Positions 1-8,216 of a stretch of 64,000 bases of DNA are shown in pieces. The DNA lies in the NCBI GenBank assembly GCA_000308255.3, contig HG326667.1:111770-175769 (forward strand). Direction: 5' to 3'. Position 1 is the stretch's first letter. Each line of letters starts with the position of its first letter. The notes below the pieces were generated by a model that was given only the letters and a program-made list of their open reading frames with translations, was not told the origin of the DNA and made no database searches. This stretch comes from Anaerococcus pacaensis 9403502 (lineage in GTDB: Bacteria; Bacillota; Clostridia; Tissierellales; Peptoniphilaceae). A program made the position numbers and the translations under genes.

Positions 1-209
1 GGTTTAATAACTAATAGTCTAGCTTCTGGGATAGAGATTGTTGCTGCTTGATTGATTGGAGTATCAGTACCAAAATAATTAAATTTGATACCATCTAGCA
101 CTGATTCACTAGCTCTACCTGCTTTGATATTTGCAATTCTATTTTCAAAAGAGCCTACAGCTTCTTTCATTTCTTTGTCTGCAGTACTTTTAATTTCTTC
201 GTAATTCAT
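1..209 (-). CDS. frr: Ribosome recycling factor, N-terminal part (cut by window edge)
   Basis: The first 69 residues read from an ATG at 209 and run off the left edge. They begin MNYEEIKSTADKEMK and contain the RRF helix I pattern FENRIANIKAGRA, followed by a segment on substrate-like YFGTDTPINQ, both typical of ribosome recycling factor. The protein splits post-termination 70S ribosomes together with EF-G. The start lies one base after the pyrH stop, so the two genes are co-transcribed in the usual pyrH-frr order and the frr ribosome binding site lies inside the pyrH 3' end. Only about a third of the protein is visible. Confidence 0.95.
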   Translation of the reverse strand, partial: MNYEEIKSTADKEMKEAVGSFENRIANIKAGRASESVLDGIKFNYFGTDTPINQAATISIPEARLLVIK

Positions 210-926
210 TTAAAATTTCTCCTTTACAATTGTGCCAATTGGGGCATCCTCAGTAAATATCTTTACTAGATTTTTTGGATCATCTATACCAAAGGCTATT
301 AGAGGCATATTGTTATCCATTGCGAGTGATGAAGCTGTGGTGTCCATGATTTTAATCTCTTGGGTCAGTATCTCTCTATAGGTGAGCTTATCAAATTTAA
401 CTGCATCATCGTAGACATTTGGATCTTTGTCATAGATGCCATCAGTTCCAGTTTTACCAAGCAGTATCACATCTGCACCTATTTCTAGTGCTCTAAGGGA
501 TGCTGTTGTATCTGTAGAAAAATAAGGTAGCCCAGTCCCTGCTGAGAAAATAACTATTCTTCCCTTTTCAAGGTGTCTGATAGCCCTACGTCTAATATAT
601 GGTTCAGCTACTTCTTGCATAGTGATAGCAGTCATTAGCCTTGTTTCAAGCCCCATCTCTTCGAGGGTGCCTTGGATACGTAGCCCATTCATCACTGTGC
701 CTAGCATACCAATATTATCAGAGCTTACTCTATCGATGAAAGCTCCAGACCTACCCCTCCAGAAATTACCACCACCGACAACGATTGCAATCTCTACACC
801 AAGCATATGGATTTGTTTAATTGCAACACATATATCTTCTATAACCTGATCATCAAAGCCAAAGCCCTTATCACCTGAAAGCGCTTCTCCACTTAATTTT
901 AATAAAACTCTATTAAATCTTCGCAA
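210..926 (-). CDS. pyrH: UMP kinase
   Basis: This 238-aa protein is the bacterial-type UMP kinase of the amino acid kinase fold, which phosphorylates UMP to UDP in pyrimidine nucleotide synthesis. The N-terminal phosphate-binding segment LLKLSGEAL, the VVGGGNFWRG loop, and the late TDGIYDKDP and DTTASSLAMDN segments are all in place, and the length is normal. I take the TTG at 926 as start because a perfect AGGAGG (932-937) lies five bases upstream and no better ATG is in phase. It is followed directly by frr. A likely promoter lies just upstream. Confidence 0.97.
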   Translation of the reverse strand: MRRFNRVLLKLSGEALSGDKGFGFDDQVIEDICVAIKQIHMLGVEIAIVVGGGNFWRGRSGAFIDRVSSDNIGMLGTVMNGLRIQGTLEEMGLETRLMTAITMQEVAEPYIRRRAIRHLEKGRIVIFSAGTGLPYFSTDTTASLRALEIGADVILLGKTGTDGIYDKDPNVYDDAVKFDKLTYREILTQEIKIMDTTASSLAMDNNMPLIAFGIDDPKNLVKIFTEDAPIGTIVKEKF

Positions 927-947
927 AATAGCCTCCTGTTAATATAA

Positions 948-976
948 ATTATAACCTATTATGAAAAATTTTAACA
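948..976 (-). promoter_or_regulatory. Probable promoter of pyrH-frr
   Basis: On the minus strand a TATAAT (948-953) is preceded at 17 bases by TGTTAA (971-976). The -10 is consensus and the -35 is weak. It sits about 20 bases upstream of the TTG start of pyrH and downstream of the antitoxin-like gene. Confidence 0.5.
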
Positions 977-1012
977 GAGCTAGTAAATTTTTTTTAACTA
1001 AACGAATTAATA

Positions 1013-1249
1013 CTAATCTTCCAGTGCTTCAAGCTCTTTGATAACCTCATCTATGGTATAGGTGGTAGGATCTTTTAAAAATTCTTCATAAGATTCCTTA
1101 GCCATTTTTAAATCGTATTCATCCTCAATCTTTTCAATTATTGCTTCTCTTATTACTTCAAAAAAACTCATGTTCACACTTCCTGCATATTCCTTAATTG
1201 CTCTTTCTTCTTCTCTAGTGAATTCGATAGTTTTTTCGATATAATCCAT
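1013..1249 (-). CDS. Ribbon-helix-helix antitoxin-like protein (DUF6290/RelB type)
   Basis: A 78-aa acidic protein. The first 35 residues (IEFTREEERAIKEYAGS, then a helix with FEVIREAIIEKIEDEYD) look like the ribbon-helix-helix fold of RelB/DUF6290 antitoxins. The tail (LKDPTTYTIDEVIKELEALED) is the kind of extended segment that wraps a RelE-type toxin. The ATG at 1249 follows an AAGGGG site. The next gene in its direction is pyrH and the next upstream features are tRNAs, so no toxin partner is present. It may be a solitary antitoxin, a remnant of a toxin-antitoxin pair, or a small transcription regulator. Family placement is from sequence pattern only. Confidence 0.6.
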   Translation of the reverse strand: MDYIEKTIEFTREEERAIKEYAGSVNMSFFEVIREAIIEKIEDEYDLKMAKESYEEFLKDPTTYTIDEVIKELEALED

Positions 1250-1303
1250 GATAACCCCTTATTAGTTGTTTATTATATAAATATCTTAACATGGAATCTG
1301 AAA

Positions 1304-1332
1304 TTAAAAAAGACGCACATAACTGGGCGTCT
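1304..1332 (-). terminator. Hairpin with U-tract on the minus strand
   Basis: AGACGC (1311-1316) pairs with GCGTCT (1327-1332) across a 10-base loop. On the minus strand the stem is followed by six T. It lies downstream of the tRNA pair and a second terminator, and upstream of the antitoxin-like gene. Confidence 0.55.
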
Positions 1333-1357
1333 AGATGAGAACCGGTTGGATACAATT

Positions 1358-1394
1358 AAAAAAAGAACCGTTGAAATATCAACGGTTTCTTTTA
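1358..1394 (-). terminator. Terminator of the tRNA-Leu/tRNA-His unit
   Basis: GAACCGTTGA (1365-1374) and TCAACGGTTTC (1379-1389) form a strong stem with an AATA loop, and T-runs follow on both strands. It begins six bases after the 3' end of tRNA-Leu, so it ends the tRNA transcript. Confidence 0.8.
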
Positions 1395-1399
1395 TATTA

Positions 1400-1485
1400 T
1401 GGTGCGGGATAAAGGAGTTGAACCTTCACGAGAAATTCTCACTAGATCCTAAGTCTAGCGCGTCTGCCAATTCCGCCAATCCCGC
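1400..1485 (-). tRNA. tRNA-Leu (anticodon UAG)
   Basis: An 86-nt cloverleaf on the minus strand. The acceptor GCGGGAT pairs with ATCCCGC and is followed by an encoded ACCA. The anticodon arm is CTAGA-CTTAGGA-TCTAG (anticodon TAG), there is a long variable arm (GAGAATTTCTC), and the T-loop is GGTTCAACTCC. The long variable arm and the anticodon agree on leucine. Confidence 0.95.
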
Positions 1486-1486
1486 A

Positions 1487-1564
1487 TGGGGTGAGTAGTG
1501 AGATTCGAACTCACGGCCTCCTGGGCCACAACCAGGTGTCTTAACCAACTGGACCATACCCACC
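1487..1564 (-). tRNA. tRNA-His (anticodon GUG)
   Basis: A cloverleaf on the minus strand with acceptor GTGGGTA pairing with TACTCAC and an encoded CCA (1487-1489). The anticodon arm is CCTGG-TTGTGGC-CCAGG (anticodon GTG). The extra 5' G at 1564 opposite C73 is the G-1 identity element of tRNA-His. It is the first gene of a two-tRNA transcript. Confidence 0.95.
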
Positions 1565-1581
1565 AGGTCATTACCCTATAT

Positions 1582-1610
1582 AGTATACACTGTTGTAAAA
1601 TGTATGTCAA
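1582..1610 (-). promoter_or_regulatory. Strong promoter of the tRNA-His/tRNA-Leu unit
   Basis: On the minus strand TTGACA (1605-1610) and TATACT (1582-1587) are separated by exactly 17 bases. The -10 lies 18 bases upstream of the tRNA-His 5' end. Confidence 0.85.
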
Positions 1611-1784
1611 GTTTTTTTTACATACTCTTTACATACATTTAATGTAGACTTTAAAGGCCTTCCATGCATTTCTTAACTGCAAAATATATTATATAACTTG
1701 AGCCCTAGCCTTGTCAAGCATTTTTTGAAAAATTTTCAATTTATTTTTTTTAAATATATAGTAAAGTAGTTTAGAGGTGAAGAA

Positions 1785-1886
1785 ATGAAGAATAATAAAA
1801 CTATTTTAAAGATCGTAGCTATCATAATCGCCATAGCAATGGTGGCTCCTATGATATATAATGCATACTTAGCAGTTAAGCTATGA
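1785..1886 (+). CDS. 33-residue membrane peptide, translationally coupled to recX
   Basis: An ATG at 1785, seven bases after AGAGGTG, opens a 33-codon frame. The peptide is MKNNKTILKIVAII at the N-terminus, continues as one hydrophobic helix through residue 22, and ends NAYLAVKL. The positive N-terminus followed by about 18 hydrophobic residues suggests a single-span membrane peptide with N-in topology. Its TGA overlaps the recX ATG in the ATGA arrangement, so translation of recX probably depends on it. I do not recognise a family. It is too short for ordinary gene callers and there is a real chance it is only a coupling leader. Confidence 0.6.
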   Translation: MKNNKTILKIVAIIIAIAMVAPMIYNAYLAVKL

Positions 1887-2488
1887 TTGTTGAAAACATC
1901 GACTATTCAGACAAATACAATAACGTAATAATAACTATCTCAGGCGAAGATTTTTATATCAGCTATGACCTCTACAATGACTTATCTATACAAAATGAGG
2001 ATGAACTTGATTTTGATACGTACAAGGTTATTTTAGCAGATGATGAATTTAATAGAGCGAAAAACTACGCCCTTTCTAAATTATCTTTTGCAGCCAAATC
2101 ATCCTTTGAAGTAGAAAAATTGCTTAAGCAAAAAGATTTTAGTAAAGAAGCAATTGATAAAACCATCGATTTTCTCGATGAATATGGCTTGATAGATGAT
2201 GAAGCCTATGTGAGAAGCTTTGTAGCCGATAAGCACAATATTTCCAAGTGGTCTAAAAATAAGATCCGATATAATCTTAATACCAAAAATATAAAAGATG
2301 ATTTAATAGATACTTATCTTTCCCAAATTCCATATGACGAGGAATATGAAAAAGCCCTAGCCTTCGCTCAAAAGAAGGCTCGTGATGATTTTTCTGTGGA
2401 AAATAAGCAAAAAGTTTATAGATATCTGGCCTCCAAGGCTTTTGACTTTGATATAATTAACAAAGTAGTAGGTGAGCTTTTCAAATGA
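1883..2488 (+). CDS. recX: Regulatory protein RecX
   Basis: A 201-aa protein with the three-helix repeats of the RecX family, for example FNRAKNYALSKLSFAAKSS, FLDEYGLIDDEAYVRSFVAD and a third repeat near YRYLASKAF. RecX binds the RecA filament and limits recombination and the SOS response. The N-terminal 50 residues are an extra beta-rich domain seen in many Firmicutes RecX proteins. The gene overlaps the small peptide upstream by four bases and the GIY-YIG gene downstream by four bases (ATGA at both joints), so the three form one tight operon. recA is not in the window. Confidence 0.9.
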   Translation: MIVENIDYSDKYNNVIITISGEDFYISYDLYNDLSIQNEDELDFDTYKVILADDEFNRAKNYALSKLSFAAKSSFEVEKLLKQKDFSKEAIDKTIDFLDEYGLIDDEAYVRSFVADKHNISKWSKNKIRYNLNTKNIKDDLIDTYLSQIPYDEEYEKALAFAQKKARDDFSVENKQKVYRYLASKAFDFDIINKVVGELFK

Positions 2489-2739
2489 CTTTTGGCTATG
2501 TATATATATTAAGATGCGCGGACAATTCGCTCTACACTGGCTGGTGCAGGAACTTAGATGCGAGATTGAAACTCCATAACGAAGGCAAGGGAGCTAAATA
2601 TACTAGGTCTCACGGCCTATGTGAGTTAGTCTACTATGAAGAGATCGCAAACAAATCTGAAGCTTTAAAGAGAGAGATAGCGATAAAAAAATTATCCAAG
2701 GCAAAAAAAGAGGACTTGGTTAAAGGTTTTAATCTTTAA
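2485..2739 (+). CDS. GIY-YIG domain protein (UPF0213 type)
   Basis: An 84-aa single-domain protein of the small GIY-YIG endonuclease superfamily. The signature appears as YVYILRCADNSLYTGW, followed by the conserved arginine in NLDARLKLHN and the KYTR segment. Family members are predicted nucleases, and in some species they act on DNA damage or RNA. The start overlaps the recX stop (ATGA). The 3' end of the gene forms the left arm of a bidirectional terminator. Confidence 0.88.
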   Translation: MTFGYVYILRCADNSLYTGWCRNLDARLKLHNEGKGAKYTRSHGLCELVYYEEIANKSEALKREIAIKKLSKAKKEDLVKGFNL

Positions 2740-2752
2740 CCTGTCCTTTTTT
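2711..2752. terminator. Bidirectional terminator between converging operons
   Basis: AGGAC-tt-GGTTAAAG pairs with CTTTAACC-t-GTCCT around an 8-base loop, with T-runs on both strands. It overlaps the last codons of the GIY-YIG gene on the plus strand and the end of the MinD-like gene on the minus strand. Confidence 0.85.
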
Positions 2753-3377
2753 ATTTTCTAAAACCTAGGCGTAGCTTCTCAAAAAATCCTAGTTTTGGTA
2801 TGGCTACTGCATTCTCACTTAGTAGGTTGTCAATGACAGGCTTAAAATATTCGCCCTCTTTGACAGTGCCTAAGAATCTTGCACCTTTACCATCTATAAT
2901 ATCCTTATCATTTCTGATATCATAAGTGTCAGATACTTTATTAATAAAAAATGCATCAGCATTAATAGGATCGTTGATATTGTCCATACCCACTATTTCA
3001 ATAGCAGTCTTTTCAGGGATAATATTTCCAGCTAGCTCATCGATTACTACAAAATCATAATTTACTTCTGAAAAAAGTCTTCCCATGTCTTGACTATTGA
3101 ATGAGTACTTTTCCTCTAATAGTGGGCTAATCATGAAGTCAAGATTTTGTGTTTCATGGACCAAGACCTTTTCGATTGGGGCTAAGTCTTGAAAATAGTC
3201 TGCTATGTCATAGGTAATCATGCCATCTTTACCGAAATAGTCCTCTATATTGCTTCTACCATTGCGTTTGCCTTGAAGTAGCAATACCCTCCCTAATTTT
3301 TGCAAGTGCTCAGCTAGATTTACTGCAAAATCAGTCTTTCCTATTCCATCTTTTCCATTTATTACATATATTTTCAT
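2751..3377 (-). CDS. MinD-like P-loop ATPase
   Basis: A 208-aa member of the ParA/MinD group of deviant Walker A ATPases. NGKDGIGKTDF (residues 7-17) carries the signature lysine (K9) and the P-loop lysine (K14), but an Asp replaces the usual second Gly of KGGxGKT. A Walker B-like VVIDELAG lies near residue 120. The C-terminus (FFEKLRLGFRK) is a basic amphipathic helix like the membrane-targeting tail of MinD. The position after mreBCD and a PBP is the canonical place for minCD, but neither minC nor minE is present. At about 208 residues it is shorter than MinD (about 265). It may be a reduced MinD that marks division or elongation sites, or an unrelated ParA-like protein. Confidence 0.65.
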   Translation of the reverse strand: MKIYVINGKDGIGKTDFAVNLAEHLQKLGRVLLLQGKRNGRSNIEDYFGKDGMITYDIADYFQDLAPIEKVLVHETQNLDFMISPLLEEKYSFNSQDMGRLFSEVNYDFVVIDELAGNIIPEKTAIEIVGMDNINDPINADAFFINKVSDTYDIRNDKDIIDGKGARFLGTVKEGEYFKPVIDNLLSENAVAIPKLGFFEKLRLGFRK

Positions 3378-3386
3378 AATAGTCCC

Positions 3387-6300
3387 CTAATTGTTTACAT
3401 TATCCATGATTTCAGAGTTTAGCTCTGCTTCTGTATTTGCTTCTGGGCCCTCTTGGTTGATATTTTCTATTAAAGGCTCATTGTCATTTGGAGCACTATC
3501 GCCAAATTGAGCTGTATCTATGTCTTCGCGAGTTTCGCCCTCGTTTGTGATGTATACATCTAGATCAAAGTATTTAGCAATAATATCACGCATGATTGGT
3601 GAAACATTGTAAGAAGTATCCCCTTGGGTTAGTACAACACTTACAGCAATTTCTGGGTCATCATATGGAGCAAATCCAACCATCCATGCATATGAATCGT
3701 AACCTACACCGTCAGAGTTCTTACCTTCTACTTCAGCAGTACCAGTCTTGATTCCAATATCTACTGGTAGTTCACTTAAGATTTTATTATTTCTTGCTAC
3801 TAATAATGTACCATATTTGATATCTTCTAGGTACTTTCTGTCAGATATATCTATTCTTGATCTCTCAGGAACATTTTCAAATAGAATATCCCCAGAGTCA
3901 TGATTGGTTATCTTATCAATAAGAGTAAGTTTATTTAAATATCCACCATTTGTAAGAGCTGATATGGCTCTAGCCATCTGTATAGGTGTATAGGCATTCT
4001 GACCTTGGCCTATGACTATATTTAGCATATCAGTGATATCCCATACAGCTTGGTTTAGATAAGTGTATTTGATAGTATCAGCAAGTCCTGCTCTATCTCC
4101 AGGCAGAATCACTTCAGAGTTATAACCCTTATCTTCGAGAAATTCTATAATATTTTTACGTGACCAATCATCTGGACTATCTGCAAATTTAACTATTTCT
4201 AATACGTCATTTTCAAATTCAGAACGGGACTTACGTACATCATCTTTTAGGTAAAGTGCTAGCTTATCTTCAAGATAGTTCTTTAGCATAGTCTTTGTAA
4301 TTTCTACTTTTTTGCCTATTGATGGAATATTACCTACAGTTTCTTTTGGGATATTGATCTCAATGCCAGTTGTCTGGTCAAGTCCTAGTTTTTGAGCTGC
4401 ATCTCTTACATCGTTTAAGTCTAGTTTGATGCCTATTGACTTACCATCTTTTGGGTTTTCGCCTAAGGCTAGGACATAGAAATAGTAGTTGTTTGAATCT
4501 CTTATAGCGTCATATAAGTTTTCATCACCTTGTAAGATTCCGTGTTCAGTCCAAGCTAAGTTGTTAAATGTTCTATTACCTATTTCAATAAAACCAAAAT
4601 CTCTTATTGTAGCTTGAGGATCAAGACCTACTTCAAGACCTGCAAGTGCTGTCACAAGCTTAAAGGTAGACCCAGGTACCACAGCAGTTTGACTTGCTAT
4701 ATTTAGCATTGGTCTAGGTTCAAGTGGTCCACTTTCATCGTCTACCTGTAAAGACTCCCAGTCTGATTGGGATATACCAGTAGAAAATAGATTTGGGTCA
4801 TAATCAGGAAATGAAGCCATTGCTAGAACTTCGCCTGTTTTTACATCCGTTACTACTATCGCTCCACTTTCTGCGTATGAAGCCCTTCTCATTGGCATGA
4901 ATGTGCCATATTCTGACTCGTACATTGTGCCTTCTCTAATAGATTTCAGAACACCCGCAAGGGATTTTTCAGCCATATCTTGCAAGTCTAAATCAATTGA
5001 TAGGTATAAGTCATCTCCTGGTTCTGATGGGCTTTGTGAGATGGTTTGACGCCTGTTTCCAGCAGAGTCTACTGTAACAAGGCTCTTACCATTTTTACCC
5101 TTTAGGTTGTCTTGATATGATTCTTCTATACCAGTCTTACCAATGATTTCATCACGTAGATAATCTCTTTGGTTGACATATTTTTCTACTTCCTCTGCTG
5201 TAGCTATAGGTCCCATGTAGCCAAGGATGTGGCTTGCCAGATATCTATTTGGATATGATCTTATTGGGATAGTATCAACTTGGATACCACTGGTTGAATC
5301 TATATTTTCTTCAATCTTTAGAACTGTTGATTCATCGATATTATAAACCAGGCTGATTGGCCTATAGCCAAAATTACCTTGCCTGTTTACTTTGCTGTCA
5401 ATAGTTAGTATGCCCACAGCTTCTATATCACTATAGTCTTCAAGGCCTGAAGTTTTCTTTAGGTAGTCTAAGATAGCCTTTGGATCTTTTTCATTATTTA
5501 GGATTTCAACTACTTTCTTAGTTGGATTTACCTTATCCCTTTGACCGTAGTAGGTATAGAAATTATTTTTCTCTACATTGAATGTATAGTCCCACTTTTC
5601 TGGGTCGTCATTGGATATGTCTATGTTTGGATAGATATTATTTTTTGTATTGGCATTTTGCGCCATGTATTTTACTTCATTTGATAGTATCAGTGGCTTT
5701 AGTAAATCATGCTCATCGGCAAGTCTTGCAAGTTCATCTACTGGAGAACCTGCCTGTGGGTTTCTGAAGTTGATTTCCACTGAATATTGGTTTACATCAT
5801 CTGCAGTTTCAGTGATGACTTGTGTTTCGAAGTTGGCATAGACTCCCATATTTTCAAGTTGTTGAATAAGTGTGTCTGCTGGTATAATGTAGGCTCCATC
5901 TTCTACCCTGGCTTGAGTTAAGACATCGTTTATGGTTGATTTCTTTACTATCTCGTAAAAATCATTTGCTGGTTCACTTTCAAGTGTAATCTCTGGATAG
6001 GCCCTAGATAATTTTGCCTTTTTCTCTATCATATCTTCATCAGCTTTTACCACATATGGCTTTAGGCTTATTGATCCTAATAGATTAGCATTATCTAGCA
6101 GTTCATAGGCTAGTATTCTAGCATTTGAGTTGTCCAATATGCTTAGTAGTACTGACCTATCATTTCCTACTGCATCCACTACTATATCTATTGGATTTTG
6201 ATCAGACCTGTAGCCAGCTGATGCTAGTTTATTATCCGGATTGTCCTTAAATTTAGCTTCTACCACACCCTCGTTTTGTGTCACGTGTATTGGTAAATCT

Positions 6301-6836
6301 ATCCCACGTTTTTTAAGGGCTAGTATAGCTGTAGATAGGGTTTCGTACTCAATCTTATCATCCTTATATGAAGAAGTGAGAAATTCATATACCAATCCAT
6401 TGTCTATAATAGTGGATACTACTAGCTCTGTAGGCATTTGCCCTAAGATGAAGTAGTCTTCTTCTCTATTGTATACAAATGAATTTAACTTTATAGCGAA
6501 GCTATCAGTGTAGTTTACTCCGTCTTCTTCTAGGATTTGGACTAGCTTGTGAATATTTTTTATGCGGTCTTCTTTTTCCAGCCCTAGAAGCTCGTCCTTA
6601 TAAATTTGGACAGCAAAAGATGGGATACTTGTAGCAAGTATTTTCCCATTTCTGTCATATATATTTCCTCGAGATGCTATCTCGTCTACTTCTTTAACTT
6701 TTCTATTATCTGACAAGTCCCTATAATAATCCCCTTGGCTAATCATTACCGTATGTAGCCTTGCTACGATGGCTATCAGCATGGCGACCACTAAGACTTG
6801 TATGAATGTTATTCTTCTTTCCTTTTGTTTTTTCAA
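3387..6836 (-). CDS. mrdA: Class B penicillin-binding protein (PBP2/MrdA type), very large
   Basis: An 1149-aa transpeptidase with an N-terminal membrane anchor (residues 9-27) followed by the SRGNIYDRNGKILA segment that opens the PBP dimerisation domain. The catalytic triad motifs are STFK (Ser723), SNN (781-783) and KTGT (from K1030). It cross-links peptidoglycan in cell elongation and should act outside the membrane with MreC, MreD and a SEDS glycosyltransferase. Typical PBP2 proteins are 600-750 residues. Here the region before the transpeptidase domain is greatly expanded and there is a 140-residue insert between SxN and KTG plus an acidic tail. The start is TTG, 12 bases after GGAGAC. 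It is the fourth gene of the mreB-mreC-mreD cluster. Confidence 0.9.
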   Translation of the reverse strand: MKKQKERRITFIQVLVVAMLIAIVARLHTVMISQGDYYRDLSDNRKVKEVDEIASRGNIYDRNGKILATSIPSFAVQIYKDELLGLEKEDRIKNIHKLVQILEEDGVNYTDSFAIKLNSFVYNREEDYFILGQMPTELVVSTIIDNGLVYEFLTSSYKDDKIEYETLSTAILALKKRGIDLPIHVTQNEGVVEAKFKDNPDNKLASAGYRSDQNPIDIVVDAVGNDRSVLLSILDNSNARILAYELLDNANLLGSISLKPYVVKADEDMIEKKAKLSRAYPEITLESEPANDFYEIVKKSTINDVLTQARVEDGAYIIPADTLIQQLENMGVYANFETQVITETADDVNQYSVEINFRNPQAGSPVDELARLADEHDLLKPLILSNEVKYMAQNANTKNNIYPNIDISNDDPEKWDYTFNVEKNNFYTYYGQRDKVNPTKKVVEILNNEKDPKAILDYLKKTSGLEDYSDIEAVGILTIDSKVNRQGNFGYRPISLVYNIDESTVLKIEENIDSTSGIQVDTIPIRSYPNRYLASHILGYMGPIATAEEVEKYVNQRDYLRDEIIGKTGIEESYQDNLKGKNGKSLVTVDSAGNRRQTISQSPSEPGDDLYLSIDLDLQDMAEKSLAGVLKSIREGTMYESEYGTFMPMRRASYAESGAIVVTDVKTGEVLAMASFPDYDPNLFSTGISQSDWESLQVDDESGPLEPRPMLNIASQTAVVPGSTFKLVTALAGLEVGLDPQATIRDFGFIEIGNRTFNNLAWTEHGILQGDENLYDAIRDSNNYYFYVLALGENPKDGKSIGIKLDLNDVRDAAQKLGLDQTTGIEINIPKETVGNIPSIGKKVEITKTMLKNYLEDKLALYLKDDVRKSRSEFENDVLEIVKFADSPDDWSRKNIIEFLEDKGYNSEVILPGDRAGLADTIKYTYLNQAVWDITDMLNIVIGQGQNAYTPIQMARAISALTNGGYLNKLTLIDKITNHDSGDILFENVPERSRIDISDRKYLEDIKYGTLLVARNNKILSELPVDIGIKTGTAEVEGKNSDGVGYDSYAWMVGFAPYDDPEIAVSVVLTQGDTSYNVSPIMRDIIAKYFDLDVYITNEGETREDIDTAQFGDSAPNDNEPLIENINQEGPEANTEAELNSEIMDNVNN

Positions 6837-6847
6837 AAGTAGGTCTC

Positions 6848-7336
6848 CTATATTCTATATGTTGGAATGTACATCACTTTTTTGACTATTGGTATGAATA
6901 TTAGGTATATTAGCGAGTTTAGTATAACTTCTATTAGGATAGGTATAGGTAGGTAGTCTGTAATTACAGTTTGACCCGTGGTAATATAATAGATTACTGA
7001 TATGATTATCAAATGTAAGATACTTGATAAAGCTGTCATAATAATCCCAGTTGGCCTATCCTTACCAAAGTTAAACCTATCGCTGCTTACAAATGACCCA
7101 ATTACAAAATATGATAGGGCTCTTACACCCATGAGATTTGTAAACATAAAGTCTTCAATAAGACCTACTATGAGGCCTGCATATCCTGCTGTTTTATCCT
7201 CTAGGACCTGGCCTATAGCCACTATAGCAGGAATGATGATGTTTACATTGGCACCTAATATATCAATTTTCGAAAAAATCGTAGTTTGTAATATAAATGA
7301 AACTAGGAGGATCAAGAATGTCTTAAATTTATTCAT
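6848..7336 (-). CDS. mreD: Rod shape-determining protein MreD
   Basis: A 162-aa integral membrane protein with about five hydrophobic segments and the family pattern of a short N-terminal helix followed by GYAGLIVGLIEDFMF. MreD couples the MreB filament to the wall-synthesis enzymes in the membrane. It overlaps the end of mreC by eight bases and is followed 11 bases later by the PBP gene. The identification rests largely on this gene order plus topology, since MreD sequences are poorly conserved. Confidence 0.85.
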   Translation of the reverse strand: MNKFKTFLILLVSFILQTTIFSKIDILGANVNIIIPAIVAIGQVLEDKTAGYAGLIVGLIEDFMFTNLMGVRALSYFVIGSFVSSDRFNFGKDRPTGIIMTALSSILHLIIISVIYYITTGQTVITDYLPIPILIEVILNSLIYLIFIPIVKKVMYIPTYRI

Positions 7337-8210
7337 TTATTTCTTCTCCCTCTTCATCATTTTCTATAATGTATTCATTGTCAGTTTGTAATACCAGGAC
7401 CCTATATAAATGGGTGAAGTCAACTGGCGAATCAACTGTTATATTTTTTCTAAGCGTATCCTGACTCATCGCTACATTGCTGATAGTACCGATGTATATT
7501 CCAAATGGATATACTCCACCCAGACCACTAGTCATGATGATGTCAGAATTTTTCGCATCACTTTCTACATCTAGCATATAGCCTTGGATGGTAGTTGATG
7601 TGAACTTATCAATCACCCCATAGTCTCCAGACCTGGTGTTTATGAAAGATACGTCATTTGCCTGGTTGTTTATAGTTTGAACTCTAGCTGTGTTATCATA
7701 AACATCAGTCACCTTTCCCACTAACCCTGTATAAAACTGAGTATCGCCAATGGCTTGTAAGATAATATCATTTTCTTTTATCCCATCTCTACTGCCCTTG
7801 TCTATGGTAAAGGTTGTAGTCATCGAGTTCATATCAGTATTTACTACACTAGCTTTCATGAATGAATTTGATGAATTTTCTATAGCTCTTGCTTCGTTTT
7901 TTAGGAATTCTTCCTTATTAATTACGCTCATAAGTCTTGCATTTTCCATTACTAAAGACCTATTTTCTGCAGTAAGTCTTTCTACTTCAGCGCGTGTTTC
8001 ACGAGAACCTACAGTTCTTTCAACTTGCTCTTGAATCTCAGATGATACTGAGTATGTAAACTGCTCTACTGGTTTAAAAATCGTATTGGCTAGATTTGAA
8101 CCAGCATCTGTGATTCCATCAGTTTGAGATGATATGCCTATTAGTAGCACTAGAAGCATGACTGTTATTATAAAAGATTTGTTAGATTTGGATTTTTTTC
8201 TATATGCCAT
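7329..8210 (-). CDS. mreC: Cell shape-determining protein MreC
   Basis: A 293-aa protein with a single N-terminal membrane helix (about residues 13-30), a coiled-coil region (about 70-110) and a C-terminal beta domain with the MreC pattern DKGSRDGIKENDIIL and SGLGGVYPFGIYIGTI. MreC sits outside the membrane and scaffolds the elongation transpeptidase. It lies between mreB and mreD with spacings of a few bases. The C-terminus is acidic (NDEEGEEINE). Confidence 0.92.
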   Translation of the reverse strand: MAYRKKSKSNKSFIITVMLLVLLIGISSQTDGITDAGSNLANTIFKPVEQFTYSVSSEIQEQVERTVGSRETRAEVERLTAENRSLVMENARLMSVINKEEFLKNEARAIENSSNSFMKASVVNTDMNSMTTTFTIDKGSRDGIKENDIILQAIGDTQFYTGLVGKVTDVYDNTARVQTINNQANDVSFINTRSGDYGVIDKFTSTTIQGYMLDVESDAKNSDIIMTSGLGGVYPFGIYIGTISNVAMSQDTLRKNITVDSPVDFTHLYRVLVLQTDNEYIIENDEEGEEINE

Positions 8211-8216
8211 TACTAC

